Shown piece by piece: positions 1 to 6,748 of a stretch of DNA of 6,748 bases. The translations under genes and the position numbers were made by a program. The stretch's first letter is position 1. Each line of letters begins with the position of its first letter. The notes beneath the pieces are model-generated. The model was not told where the DNA came from, did not search any database, and was given only the letters and a program-made list of their open reading frames with translations. Source of the DNA: Eudoraea sp. (GTDB lineage: Bacteria; Bacteroidota; Bacteroidia; Flavobacteriales; Flavobacteriaceae); the NCBI GenBank assembly GCA_013041785.1, contig JABDRK010000141.1:1-6748 (forward strand), read 5' to 3'.

Positions 1-2
1 AG

Positions 3-356
3 CTGTCTTACAATGGCTCCTATCTTTTTAATTCTGCTGGGCCCAGCGAACTGGGCGCCGAAGGATTGCTTTTGTTGAACAGCAGGTCCCTAACGGCCAA
101 AAACCTGTCGCCCTACAAACATTCTGCCTTTATTCAGGCGGGTTACCAGATCCACCCTTTGGTTAACGGGGGCATGGGCGTCATGTTCTTTCCTCGGAAC
201 AAAGCGATATTCCTTTCGCCCTTTGTAACCTGGAACGTATTTCAGGATTTTGACATCGATTTCATCGTACAGGGTTTCTACGGGGAAAACTTTACTTCAG
301 GATCTTTCGACGCCTTATCGATTTCATACTTTTTAAGGGGAAAATGGAGTTTTTAG
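3..356 (+). CDS. C-terminal end of an outer-membrane beta-barrel (porin-like) protein, 5' partial
   Basis: The reading frame is open from the left edge (first full codon at 3) to a TAG at 354-356, so about 117 C-terminal residues are visible and the true start lies outside the window. The TTG at 66 is an internal codon, not a start. The visible part alternates short polar and aromatic stretches (for example FIQAGYQIHPL, GVMFFPRN, FLSPFVTWNVF, IDFIVQGFYG), as in antiparallel membrane beta-strands. It ends in RGKWSF with a terminal Phe, the usual C-terminal signature recognised by the BAM machinery for outer-membrane insertion. The pattern resembles porin or alginate-export-type barrels, but the exact family cannot be assigned from this fragment. 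It is separated from the next gene by 427 bases and need not belong to the same operon. GC by hand count over 1-350 is about 47%, higher than in the gene at 784. Confidence 0.7.
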   Translation: MSYNGSYLFNSAGPSELGAEGLLLLNSRSLTAKNLSPYKHSAFIQAGYQIHPLVNGGMGVMFFPRNKAIFLSPFVTWNVFQDFDIDFIVQGFYGENFTSGSFDALSISYFLRGKWSF

Positions 357-783
357 GCCAGGAGCGAAAGTGTAATCTGTTTGCTCAGGAAAGGAATGCG
401 TTTTTGGGAATGTACTCTTGGCTCGGTCATGACGTTTGGTTCTATGTTCTGTAAGTCCTACCCTAAAATGTAATGAAAGCGAATTTCTAGTTACCCCTTG
501 CTACTCCAAATCATTTGTCTGTAATGACTAAGATCATTGCCTCAAACAATTTCGTTACCTAAATTCGTTTGCGAGCGCTTTGGAGTTGTCGCTACTCAAG
601 GATAATATATACTGAAGGCTCAGATTAAGGGATTTCTTAATCCACTTTTTAAACGGTTTATATACGCATCCTTTGGTCTATGCAATTCAGCTGTAAAAAC
701 GAGGTGAAGCATCCATGTAGGTGATATCCGATAATGCGTTGGCAACTCAAATTATTGTCAGTATAACCTAACTATTCAGATAC
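357..783 (+). other. 427-base intergenic region, no gene seen
   Basis: I find no convincing coding frame on either strand, no tRNA-like cloverleaf and no insertion-sequence ends. The longest candidates are trivial, such as a 14-codon frame from the ATG at 429. The region must carry the end of the barrel transcript and the promoter of the gene at 784. I could not find a clear match to the Bacteroidota promoter consensus (TTG ... TAnnTTTG). The closest -7 variants are TTCGTTTG at 564-571 and ATCCTTTG shortly after 660, neither with a well-spaced upstream TTG. An in-frame TAA at 769-771 bounds the start of the following gene. Confidence 0.6.
623..642 (+). terminator. weak hairpin followed by a T-run, possible terminator
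   Basis: GATTAAG at 623-629 is the exact reverse complement of CTTAATC at 636-642, with a 6-base loop. A run of five T follows at 646-650. The stem is only seven pairs and mostly A-T, and the T-run starts three bases after it, so it would be a poor intrinsic terminator. It lies 267 bases after the barrel gene stop and 134 bases before the next start. It could equally be a leader structure of the downstream transcript or chance. Confidence 0.2.
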
Positions 784-3270
784 ATGACAACAGGTAATAA
801 AACATATGGTTTCCAAGTAAAGCTTATACTAATTCTAATTTCCTTAATTCTCACGCCCTTATTGGAGACCTATGCAAATTATGAAGTCGTACCCGATAAT
901 CCAGCTTCGTTAAACTCGCTTCCGGAACCTAGTCTGGAAGAAAAGGAATTACTACAAATGTTCGATGCCTTCGATGCATTGTATTCAAAACGACAAAATG
1001 GTCAAGTAAGTGGAAAGCAATGGGAAGCGTTAGGATATGAATTTACTACTAAACTTGGTAGCATTGGTCAAAAACTTACCAAGAACTGGGACCTACTGGA
1101 TAAAGAAATATACCCTGGTTGGAGTACTTATTCCACCAATAAGAATGTAGGAATCAATTACTTGTTCAGAGCTTCCCTGATTATGGGGGAATGTTTTTTA
1201 TTCGCCAGTCAACAATATTTCGAAGAAGAAGAAGACACGAGATTCCGGCTTAACTATGAGAAAGGGATAAGTGTTCTCGATCAGATTATTATTGCCGCTG
1301 AAATTTTTACACAAAAGAGTCCGAATTCCATGCAGAAACTTGAAATTCTTCCGGATTTTCTAAATGATTATGAGGTCATTGAAAATCAGATAGAGGGTAA
1401 TCTGATATCTACAATAAAGATGAATCCTTACGCAGGAATGGAAAGCATAGGGACTGGTCTGAAACAAAAAGGTGTAGCAGGAATAGGTACGCTCGAGGCG
1501 CGAAAAATAACATATAGCCCAAAACCTTATATCAGTACTGCGGACTTAGTACAAATTATTAAGAATGACCTCAATCAATTATTGCATCTAGGTCAATTAT
1601 CCACAATTGATACAGCTCGATCTCTTCTTGCGGAGTTTTGCCCATGGGGTGTTGATTTATATTTTCTTCTTAAAAATGCAGGCCTTACAAAGGATCTTAA
1701 TTTTAAAATCTTAAAACCCTTTTCCGGATATGAAACATCATTATTACAGAAAGTTATTAAGGGGTTTAAAGAATTCCCCGATGCGATAATGGGTTGGCCC
1801 ATTGAATCGCAGGATGAAATACCACCTTTAATCAGTGAACAGGTGCTGAAAAATCATCAGGTTCCACAGCATATTTTTGACGAAATGAAACAGATCATTG
1901 GTGGGGAAGACAAAAAGGGGTTTTTGGATCTCGATAAAAAAAGGCCTATTGAATGGGAATGGGTTGAAAAGGAGCCTACATGTACAATTTGGTACACCTC
2001 ACCTACTGTTTTTGATTGGGATTCAAATGATTACCTAAAGGTGTTGTTCACAACAATAAAACTATTCAAAGATCCCGTTGGGTTCGCTTTTGATGAGGTT
2101 TACACAGGACTGGTGAATTCAGTACAGGAGATTTCCGGTGATCAAAGTGATCTTCATATTACCGCTAAAGTTGCGGTTGAATTAAATGACAAAGGATTTC
2201 TCACAACAGATTTCATAAAAAAAGGTGAATGGTTAAGTCCAGCTTCAGCATTAAGGAAAGTAGCAAGCTACACCTTCGATGCAGTTGATGAGCAAATGTT
2301 GCAGGATCGCACCGAGGGAATTGACCCAGCCAACTACAGTATGGGCTTGTCCTATAATGGCTCATCGATTCCTCCCATAATTCTCAGAGCTGAAGTACTG
2401 GGATTTGAAAAGGTTGCTGATGATGAATATCCCAGAACCATTAAAGCGGTACGTTTCTATTTATTCTATCCTGAAAATATTGCGAATAAGGGACCCTTTC
2501 AGGGATATGACTTGTCTAATAATTATGGGAATAAACCTGTAAAATCAGGATTGTTCAGGGGAGGGGAATATTTGGCAGAACAAAAAAGTTTTCAAAACAA
2601 TAGCAATGCGTCCGAGTCGGTACGCAAAATTTCCTGGAATAAACTTCCTAAAAAGGCGAATGTTACTGAAAGAATATTCAGTTCCCTTGATGGTTCTACC
2701 AGACCCGGTGCTTTGCTCGGTCCTGTAGATGAACTTGCAGCATTTGAAATCCTCACTGATTTTACCCCTAAAAAACATAAAATTTCATTTTCACTGAGTG
2801 AGGAAACGCAGCAAATGATTGCAAACAACAGAAATTTAATCGAAGTCGAGTTATGGGCAATGGATGGAACAAAATATGTTATAAGTAAACTGCCCATGCT
2901 GCTCCAAATCGAACATATTGATATGACACTAATTCATGGCGAAGGAAAGGAAGCCCCTATATCTAATGAAGAATGGGGAGGTAACTACTTTCCCTATGAA
3001 AGACTATTGAATATCCCCCTTCAAATTGTTCCTTTAAAAACACAATATTATCTGAGATTCAAAGTCAATGGTCAGTATACATCCAAGACGTACACAGTTA
3101 ATATTGATAAAGGACGTAAAGCCCAGAGGGAAATAACAGGGAAGCTAACATCACCGGAATCAGGTGAAATCCGATTGGATTTTGAACCGGAAATAGAAAT
3201 CCCTTTTGGAGAAGTTACAAAAGGAAAAGTACAATCTGGAAAAGCGAAAGCAATTCAAATGCTTGATTAA
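784..3270 (+). CDS. Exported 828-residue protein of unknown family
   Basis: This is a complete gene from ATG at 784 to TAA at 3268-3270. The ATG is the first after an in-frame TAA at 769, and no Shine-Dalgarno motif precedes it. The N-terminus is a typical Sec signal peptide: Lys6 and Lys13, a hydrophobic core at about residues 14-27 (LILILISLILTPLL), then TYA with probable cleavage after Ala31. There is no lipobox, so a periplasmic or secreted protein is expected rather than a lipoprotein. No second membrane segment is evident. The first third (about residues 50-330) looks mostly helical. From about residue 390 it becomes richer in beta-like stretches, including FYLFYPENIANKGPFQGYD and the C-terminal YYLRFKVNGQYTSKTYTV. 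Only three Cys are present (137, 286, 400). I see no metal-binding, protease, glycosidase or kinase motif, so I assign no enzymatic function. It lies 11 bases upstream of the large PASTA gene and is very probably co-transcribed with it, which suggests a shared extracytoplasmic role. Local GC samples of about 35-38% are lower than in the barrel gene. Confidence 0.9.
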   Translation: MTTGNKTYGFQVKLILILISLILTPLLETYANYEVVPDNPASLNSLPEPSLEEKELLQMFDAFDALYSKRQNGQVSGKQWEALGYEFTTKLGSIGQKLTKNWDLLDKEIYPGWSTYSTNKNVGINYLFRASLIMGECFLFASQQYFEEEEDTRFRLNYEKGISVLDQIIIAAEIFTQKSPNSMQKLEILPDFLNDYEVIENQIEGNLISTIKMNPYAGMESIGTGLKQKGVAGIGTLEARKITYSPKPYISTADLVQIIKNDLNQLLHLGQLSTIDTARSLLAEFCPWGVDLYFLLKNAGLTKDLNFKILKPFSGYETSLLQKVIKGFKEFPDAIMGWPIESQDEIPPLISEQVLKNHQVPQHIFDEMKQIIGGEDKKGFLDLDKKRPIEWEWVEKEPTCTIWYTSPTVFDWDSNDYLKVLFTTIKLFKDPVGFAFDEVYTGLVNSVQEISGDQSDLHITAKVAVELNDKGFLTTDFIKKGEWLSPASALRKVASYTFDAVDEQMLQDRTEGIDPANYSMGLSYNGSSIPPIILRAEVLGFEKVADDEYPRTIKAVRFYLFYPENIANKGPFQGYDLSNNYGNKPVKSGLFRGGEYLAEQKSFQNNSNASESVRKISWNKLPKKANVTERIFSSLDGSTRPGALLGPVDELAAFEILTDFTPKKHKISFSLSEETQQMIANNRNLIEVELWAMDGTKYVISKLPMLLQIEHIDMTLIHGEGKEAPISNEEWGGNYFPYERLLNIPLQIVPLKTQYYLRFKVNGQYTSKTYTVNIDKGRKAQREITGKLTSPESGEIRLDFEPEIEIPFGEVTKGKVQSGKAKAIQMLD

Positions 3271-3281
3271 AAAAACAAACA

Positions 3282-6200
3282 ATGTATAAATCCCTAAAAA
3301 CATTGATGCGAATTGGATCGGTTGGTAAAATAAGCTTTTACTACCCCTTGTTTCTAATGTTACTAACTCCATGCATCAGCTTTTCCCAGATAGATCAAGG
3401 AGAAATTGACGGTGTGGTTATAGCCGGTTCTGGGGACAACCTAATTGAAATATCAATATTCAATCCCTCAGCTGAAGATTCGATAAAAAGTGTAAGGTTG
3501 GACACGTTAAAAAGTGGATTATGGATCAAAAATGTACGCATTCACCCAGATTCGATAAGTCCAATAACTGAACGGGATACCGTTAGGTTTTCTGTTTTAT
3601 TTGATATAGCACCGGATGCTACAGAAAATACCATAGACAGCCTTATGCTTATTGCTTCTGCTGCCGGGGCGTTATTAGATCATCCCAGACAGAAAGTTAC
3701 GGTTAAGATCGCTGAGTCTGAAGAACCGCAGGTTATCGCATACCCGCTCAAACAAGATGCGCCTCCCAGTTATAGAATTGATACTGACGAGGAAATATTT
3801 CAATATTGTGCCACTGATATAAAAGACATAAATGAATACGATGATGTCGCAGTTTATTTTACGCCTAGACGAGCACTAAGTGTACCGGAACCCGAAAAAT
3901 TTAGTTTTAGAATTCTCAATCCTAACGGAATTGTAATTACAGGCGGGGGTAACGTTGTTTCTTCAACAACAACGGGTGAAGTCTATAATGGTAAGAAAAT
4001 GCTTGGGTCGGAAGCTCCAGGAAGATTTGTGGTTCTATTGTCTTTTGGCGGGAAAAATGTTTCGGAGAAAGAGGAAGAAAGAAAATATGTTCCGGGCGTA
4101 TATACGGTTGAGACCATTGGCTTGGAATCTGATGCCGGAAGCGGTTTATTCGGGCAAGGTCAAGGATATAAAGAAGTTGGTGAGTGGCAGACCGAAGGCA
4201 GTTTTGAAGTAAAAGATGGACTTATCCATTTCGTAGGCTTTGTCACAGAACCATTGAGTGTGGGCATGCCCAGAACAAAATTGCGTTGGAAAGGAGAAAC
4301 AAGCATTGACGCATTAAATGTAGAAAAGGAGCAAGGTAGTGTAAGTTTAACAATGAATACATGGTGGCAAGACACAAAACGCGGGGGCAATGATGTTTAT
4401 ACTGCCGGTGATAATATTTACAAAGGCCAATCCCATTTAAATATCCTGTTTCCAACAACTATTCTCCCAGGGAAAAGTCCTAAAGATCCGCAAGCACCTC
4501 CAGGCACCTCGTTCAATGAGAAACCAGTAGCCAGTGTTGAAATAGCTTGGAATACAACAGGCGATCAATATGCAAATTATTCCCCCGAATTTTTCTGCCC
4601 TGGCCCATTACTTGGAACACCTAATAGACAATTTTCCAAAAAAGGATGGGAGGGTAAAATCGCTATGAATCAATCACTGTATTCCCCCGAAACTACGCTA
4701 AGTAAAACCCGAATCCCTAATCAGGGAAATAACGTTTTCAATATAGGCCCTGTTAATGATTATGAACCTTTTGGTATCCCTCCAAGACAACTTGCCTGGC
4801 ATATACGGGATACGGAAACACTCTGGTTATCCCCAATTAAATTCAGTTTGTTGCAAGATAACTCAATCGATTTCTATGCTTTCGGGATTTATAAGAATAT
4901 TCCAAAACCATACGACGGCCCTAACCCGGATGCCCCTCCTTGGGGTAGTCAGATTCCTGATCATGAAGATGAGGTGATTGCCAATACGGATATTGATGAC
5001 AATCAACCTGAAAATCAAGACATTGATCCTGAACAGGTTGATGATCCGGAAACAGCGGACACCGATATTTCAGAAGTTCCAGACGGGAACAACACGAACA
5101 ATACGAATGATCCAGATGTGCCAGTCACAGAAGATGATATACCGCTCCCGGTGACACCTGAGTCGGTAAATCCGAAGAAGGGGAATGTAGCCGCTTTAAT
5201 TCGCGAGTGGATTACCAATGCTGAACCGCCCGAGAATGTAACTGAAGGGGCCCAATTTCGATATGACCCCTGGGGAAGAAAAACCGGAAGGAATGCCGCC
5301 GGAGTAACAGCCACGCCAACTGGCACACCAGATTATGCATTAGCTACATCTGAGGAAACGGCCTGGTCTTTTCGTACCAAACTCAACTCCGTAAATCACT
5401 GTACACTGGAAGAATATGTGGTGGCTAAACTAAACAACGAATCAATAGCACATTGTCAGGGTAGATTCAAACCACCGGAGAAAATAGCAGTAGCCGACTT
5501 TACCGGGTTAACGGTTTCAGAGGCTAAACGCAGAATAAGTGCAACAGGATTAAATCCACGATTAATTGCTGGTCCACCGGCACAAAGCGAGTCAGAGGTT
5601 GGAATAGTTGCAGCTCAGAAACAACATCCCGGAACTAAAATTGAACCGGGGGAATATATTGATCTTTTAGTTTATGGCCCACCCTCCCTTATTGTTGTTC
5701 CGGATCTAGAAGGACTTACCATTCAACAGGCTAAAACCAACCTGGAATCCCTTGGGTTGGTCCCTAGACTGGTAACCATAGGTGCCGCTCCTTCAAATGA
5801 ACTTACCCATAAGGTAAAAGACAACGATCCACATGCCGGGGCAGAGGTTAAAGGCGGTACAATTATTACTGTTAAAATCTATGGTGAATATGTTGCACCT
5901 TCCCTTATTGTTGTTCCAAATCTAGTAGGGCTTACCATTCAAGAGGCAAAAACCAACCTGGAATCCCTTGGGTTGATCCCTAGACTGGTAACCATAGGTG
6001 CCGCTCCCTCAAATGTACTCACATATAAAGTAAAGGACAGCGAACCTCATGCCGGGGCAGAGGTTAAAGACGGTACAACTATTACTGTTAAAGTCTATGG
6101 TGAATATGTTCCAACCCTGGTGACCGTACCGGATGTTAAAAACCTTCGATTTACAGTAGCCAAACAACAACTACAGAATGCTGGACTAAAAATTCAACCA

Positions 6201-6748
6201 ACATTATTTGGCCCACCGCCAAGACAAGGGTTATCAGAATGTGTGCGTTCCCAGAAGCCACCGGCCCTATCAAGAGTGCCCCAGGGTGAAGTCATTCACC
6301 TAGAAATTTACAGTGCGTATGTGATCCGTGAAGTAGTAGTACCAAATGTTCTCGGTTTAACTTGGGAAGAGGCAGACAATATCCTTCGAAATGCAGGTTT
6401 GCAAATTGCATCAACAAGATTAGGGGAAGCACCTTCCAGGAACAAGTCACAAAAAATAGAAACACAAAAACCAAGGTCAGGATCCAAGGCAACCGAAGGA
6501 TCCATAGTACAAGTTGAAATATGGGGTAAGTTTACAGAAGTGCCTGACTGTCTTGTACCTTCTTGGGTGAAAAACCAAACGCCAAAGCCCAATGATGCCT
6601 TTCATATCGCTTATCCTCCCTATGGAGGGGCAACCTCCTATACAAAGGATGGAGACAAATATTGGGTAGCAGGAAGAAGCCAACCCAATGAATATATGAT
6701 CATTGATGGTGTCTACCTGAAATTTTATGACGCATGTAGAAAGCATTT
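3282..6748 (+). CDS. Giant exported multi-PASTA protein, 3' partial
   Basis: One uninterrupted frame runs from ATG at 3282 through the right edge: 1155 full codons plus two bases, no stop, no frameshift. The start is the first ATG after an in-frame TGA at 3264-3266. ATG at 3306 is a less likely alternative. The leader is A-rich with no Shine-Dalgarno motif. The signal peptide has Lys3, Lys6, Arg10 and Lys16, then a hydrophobic core (FYYPLFLMLL), with likely cleavage after Ser35 (SFS|Q). Cys31 is preceded by Pro, so it is a poor lipobox. Approximate order: residues 38-140, a probable Ig-like beta domain; 140-555, unrecognised and Trp/Gly/Pro-rich; 558-627, an acidic linker; 632-733, an unrecognised block with Cys707 and Cys725; 735-1086, five PASTA repeats; 1087 on, an unrecognised region with Cys1090 and Cys1152. 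PASTA repeats are known from PknB-type kinases and some penicillin-binding proteins, where several bind peptidoglycan fragments or act as spacers. The visible part has no kinase or transpeptidase motif. Peptidoglycan binding or a surface-exposed role is inference. It shares an operon with the exported protein ending 11 bases upstream. Confidence 0.88.
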   Translation, partial: MYKSLKTLMRIGSVGKISFYYPLFLMLLTPCISFSQIDQGEIDGVVIAGSGDNLIEISIFNPSAEDSIKSVRLDTLKSGLWIKNVRIHPDSISPITERDTVRFSVLFDIAPDATENTIDSLMLIASAAGALLDHPRQKVTVKIAESEEPQVIAYPLKQDAPPSYRIDTDEEIFQYCATDIKDINEYDDVAVYFTPRRALSVPEPEKFSFRILNPNGIVITGGGNVVSSTTTGEVYNGKKMLGSEAPGRFVVLLSFGGKNVSEKEEERKYVPGVYTVETIGLESDAGSGLFGQGQGYKEVGEWQTEGSFEVKDGLIHFVGFVTEPLSVGMPRTKLRWKGETSIDALNVEKEQGSVSLTMNTWWQDTKRGGNDVYTAGDNIYKGQSHLNILFPTTILPGKSPKDPQAPPGTSFNEKPVASVEIAWNTTGDQYANYSPEFFCPGPLLGTPNRQFSKKGWEGKIAMNQSLYSPETTLSKTRIPNQGNNVFNIGPVNDYEPFGIPPRQLAWHIRDTETLWLSPIKFSLLQDNSIDFYAFGIYKNIPKPYDGPNPDAPPWGSQIPDHEDEVIANTDIDDNQPENQDIDPEQVDDPETADTDISEVPDGNNTNNTNDPDVPVTEDDIPLPVTPESVNPKKGNVAALIREWITNAEPPENVTEGAQFRYDPWGRKTGRNAAGVTATPTGTPDYALATSEETAWSFRTKLNSVNHCTLEEYVVAKLNNESIAHCQGRFKPPEKIAVADFTGLTVSEAKRRISATGLNPRLIAGPPAQSESEVGIVAAQKQHPGTKIEPGEYIDLLVYGPPSLIVVPDLEGLTIQQAKTNLESLGLVPRLVTIGAAPSNELTHKVKDNDPHAGAEVKGGTIITVKIYGEYVAPSLIVVPNLVGLTIQEAKTNLESLGLIPRLVTIGAAPSNVLTYKVKDSEPHAGAEVKDGTTITVKVYGEYVPTLVTVPDVKNLRFTVAKQQLQNAGLKIQPTLFGPPPRQGLSECVRSQKPPALSRVPQGEVIHLEIYSAYVIREVVVPNVLGLTWEEADNILRNAGLQIASTRLGEAPSRNKSQKIETQKPRSGSKATEGSIVQVEIWGKFTEVPDCLVPSWVKNQTPKPNDAFHIAYPPYGGATSYTKDGDKYWVAGRSQPNEYMIIDGVYLKFYDACRKH
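4953..5162 (+). other. Acidic low-complexity linker within the PASTA protein
   Basis: Residues 558-627 of the protein starting at 3282 contain 24 Asp/Glu in 70 positions, no Lys or Arg, and many Asn, Pro and Thr (for example DIDPEQVDDPETADTDIS and GNNTNNTNDPDVPV). This is typical of a disordered, flexible spacer. It separates the long N-terminal region from the Cys-pair block and PASTA array. Short Asp-rich stretches could bind calcium, but I see no regular DxDxDG repeat, so this is not called as a calcium-binding domain. Confidence 0.7.
5175..5456 (+). other. Unrecognised block before the PASTA array, with a Cys pair
   Basis: Residues 632-725 of the protein starting at 3282 are not low complexity and read like a small folded domain. 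Notable elements are REW at 641-643, EPPEN shortly after, YDPWGR at 661-666, and a compact end segment HCTLEEYVVAKLNNESIAHC with Cys707 and Cys725. The two Cys are 18 residues apart across a predicted helix and would suit a disulfide in an exported protein. I do not recognise the family. It directly precedes the first PASTA repeat. Confidence 0.45.
5484..6539 (+). repeat. Array of five PASTA repeats (coding)
   Basis: Five successive units of about 66-72 residues match the PASTA pattern (VPD.xGL...EA...L...GL......Q.P..G..V..G..I.V.IYG). Approximate bounds are 5484-5681, 5682-5897, 5898-6113, 6114-6323 and 6324-6539. Diagnostic pieces are: unit 1, FTGLTVSEAKRRI and QKQHPGTKIEPGEYIDLLVYG; units 2 and 3, VVP(D/N)L.GLTIQ.AKTNLESLGL; unit 4, VTVPDVKNL and QKPPALSRVPQGEVIHLEIY; unit 5, VVVPNVLGLTWEEADNIL and QKPRSGSKATEGSIVQVEIWG. 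Unit 1 has Ala in place of the first Pro, and unit 4 has Asn in place of the conserved Gly. Each unit also carries a Gly plus Pro/Ala segment mid-domain (GPPAQ, GAAPSN, GPPPRQ, GEAPSR), a shared quirk of this array. Confidence 0.88.
5682..6113 (+). repeat. Tandem 216-bp direct repeat (PASTA units 2 and 3)
   Basis: Positions 5682-5897 and 5898-6113 are head-to-tail copies with a period of exactly 216 bp (72 codons). A codon-by-codon comparison gives 22 differing bases (about 90% identity), of which 10 are synonymous and 12 change the residue (60 of 72 residues identical). The longest identical run is 31 bases (5761-5791 and 5977-6007). The other three PASTA units in the same gene are far more diverged, so this pair comes from a later in-frame duplication or from gene conversion between neighbours. 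Confidence 0.92.

Noticed and set aside
503..586. 8-base inverted repeat ACTCCAAA (503-510) / TTTGGAGT (579-586), plus GCTACTC direct repeat at 500 and 591
   Set aside because: In about 430 bases, one or two such 8-base matches are expected by chance. There is no supporting context such as a symmetrical operator or IS end.
2545..2897. Two overlapping - strand open frames
   Set aside because: They overlap each other in different frames and lie antisense to the well-supported exported protein.
3366..3380. Lipobox-like LLTPC in the signal peptide of the PASTA protein
   Set aside because: Pro at -1 to the Cys is unfavourable for lipoprotein signal peptidase, and a good SPI site (SFS|Q) follows four residues later.
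3955..4212. Open frame on + strand inside the PASTA gene
   Set aside because: It lies in another frame of the uninterrupted coding sequence from 3282. It has Arg/Lys-rich, low-quality composition and no start context.
4756..4977. Second open frame on + strand inside the PASTA gene
   Set aside because: It is an out-of-frame shadow of the long coding sequence, with no domain or signal.
5015..5326. 103-codon frame on the - strand
   Set aside because: It is antisense to the acidic linker and Cys-pair block. Its Gly/Ser/Val-rich translation simply mirrors the Asp/Glu/Asn/Pro codons of the sense strand.
6292..6746. Three overlapping - strand open frames at the right edge
   Set aside because: They are antisense to PASTA units 4-5 and the C-terminal region, whose sense translation matches a known domain.
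6540..6748. Possible sixth PASTA unit beginning VPDC
   Set aside because: After the initial VPD the sequence (LVPSWVKNQTPKPND...) lacks the EA...L...GL helix and the Q.P..G..V strand pattern, so it is a different region.

Overview
The window looks like Bacteroidota (Gram-negative) chromosome, inferred from four things. An outer-membrane barrel ends in Phe. Two genes with signal peptides start in A/T-rich leaders with no Shine-Dalgarno motif. GC content is moderate to low. Both signal peptides look like Sec/SPI types, one with a cleavage site before Gln, which is common in that phylum. No marker gene fixes the taxonomy further.

Layout, all on the + strand: (1) positions 3-356 hold the 3' end of an outer-membrane beta-barrel gene that enters from the left edge. 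(2) Positions 357-783 are non-coding, with only a weak hairpin at 623-642. (3) Positions 784-3270 encode a complete 828-residue exported protein of no family I recognise. (4) After an 11-base gap, position 3282 starts a very large exported protein that is still open at the right edge (1155 codons visible). It has a signal peptide, a long N-terminal region that is probably beta-rich, an acidic Asp/Glu/Asn/Pro linker, a short block with a Cys pair, five consecutive PASTA repeats, and the start of an unrecognised C-terminal region.

The 784 and 3282 genes almost certainly share a transcript and probably work together outside the cytoplasm. The most notable content is the PASTA array. These repeats are best known from Ser/Thr kinases and penicillin-binding proteins, but here they sit in a giant secreted protein with no kinase or transpeptidase motif in the visible part. 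Repeats 2 and 3 are about 90% identical in DNA, so the array grew by a fairly recent 216-bp in-frame duplication. What the pair does cannot be told from sequence alone. Peptidoglycan binding or a surface/adhesive role are both possible.
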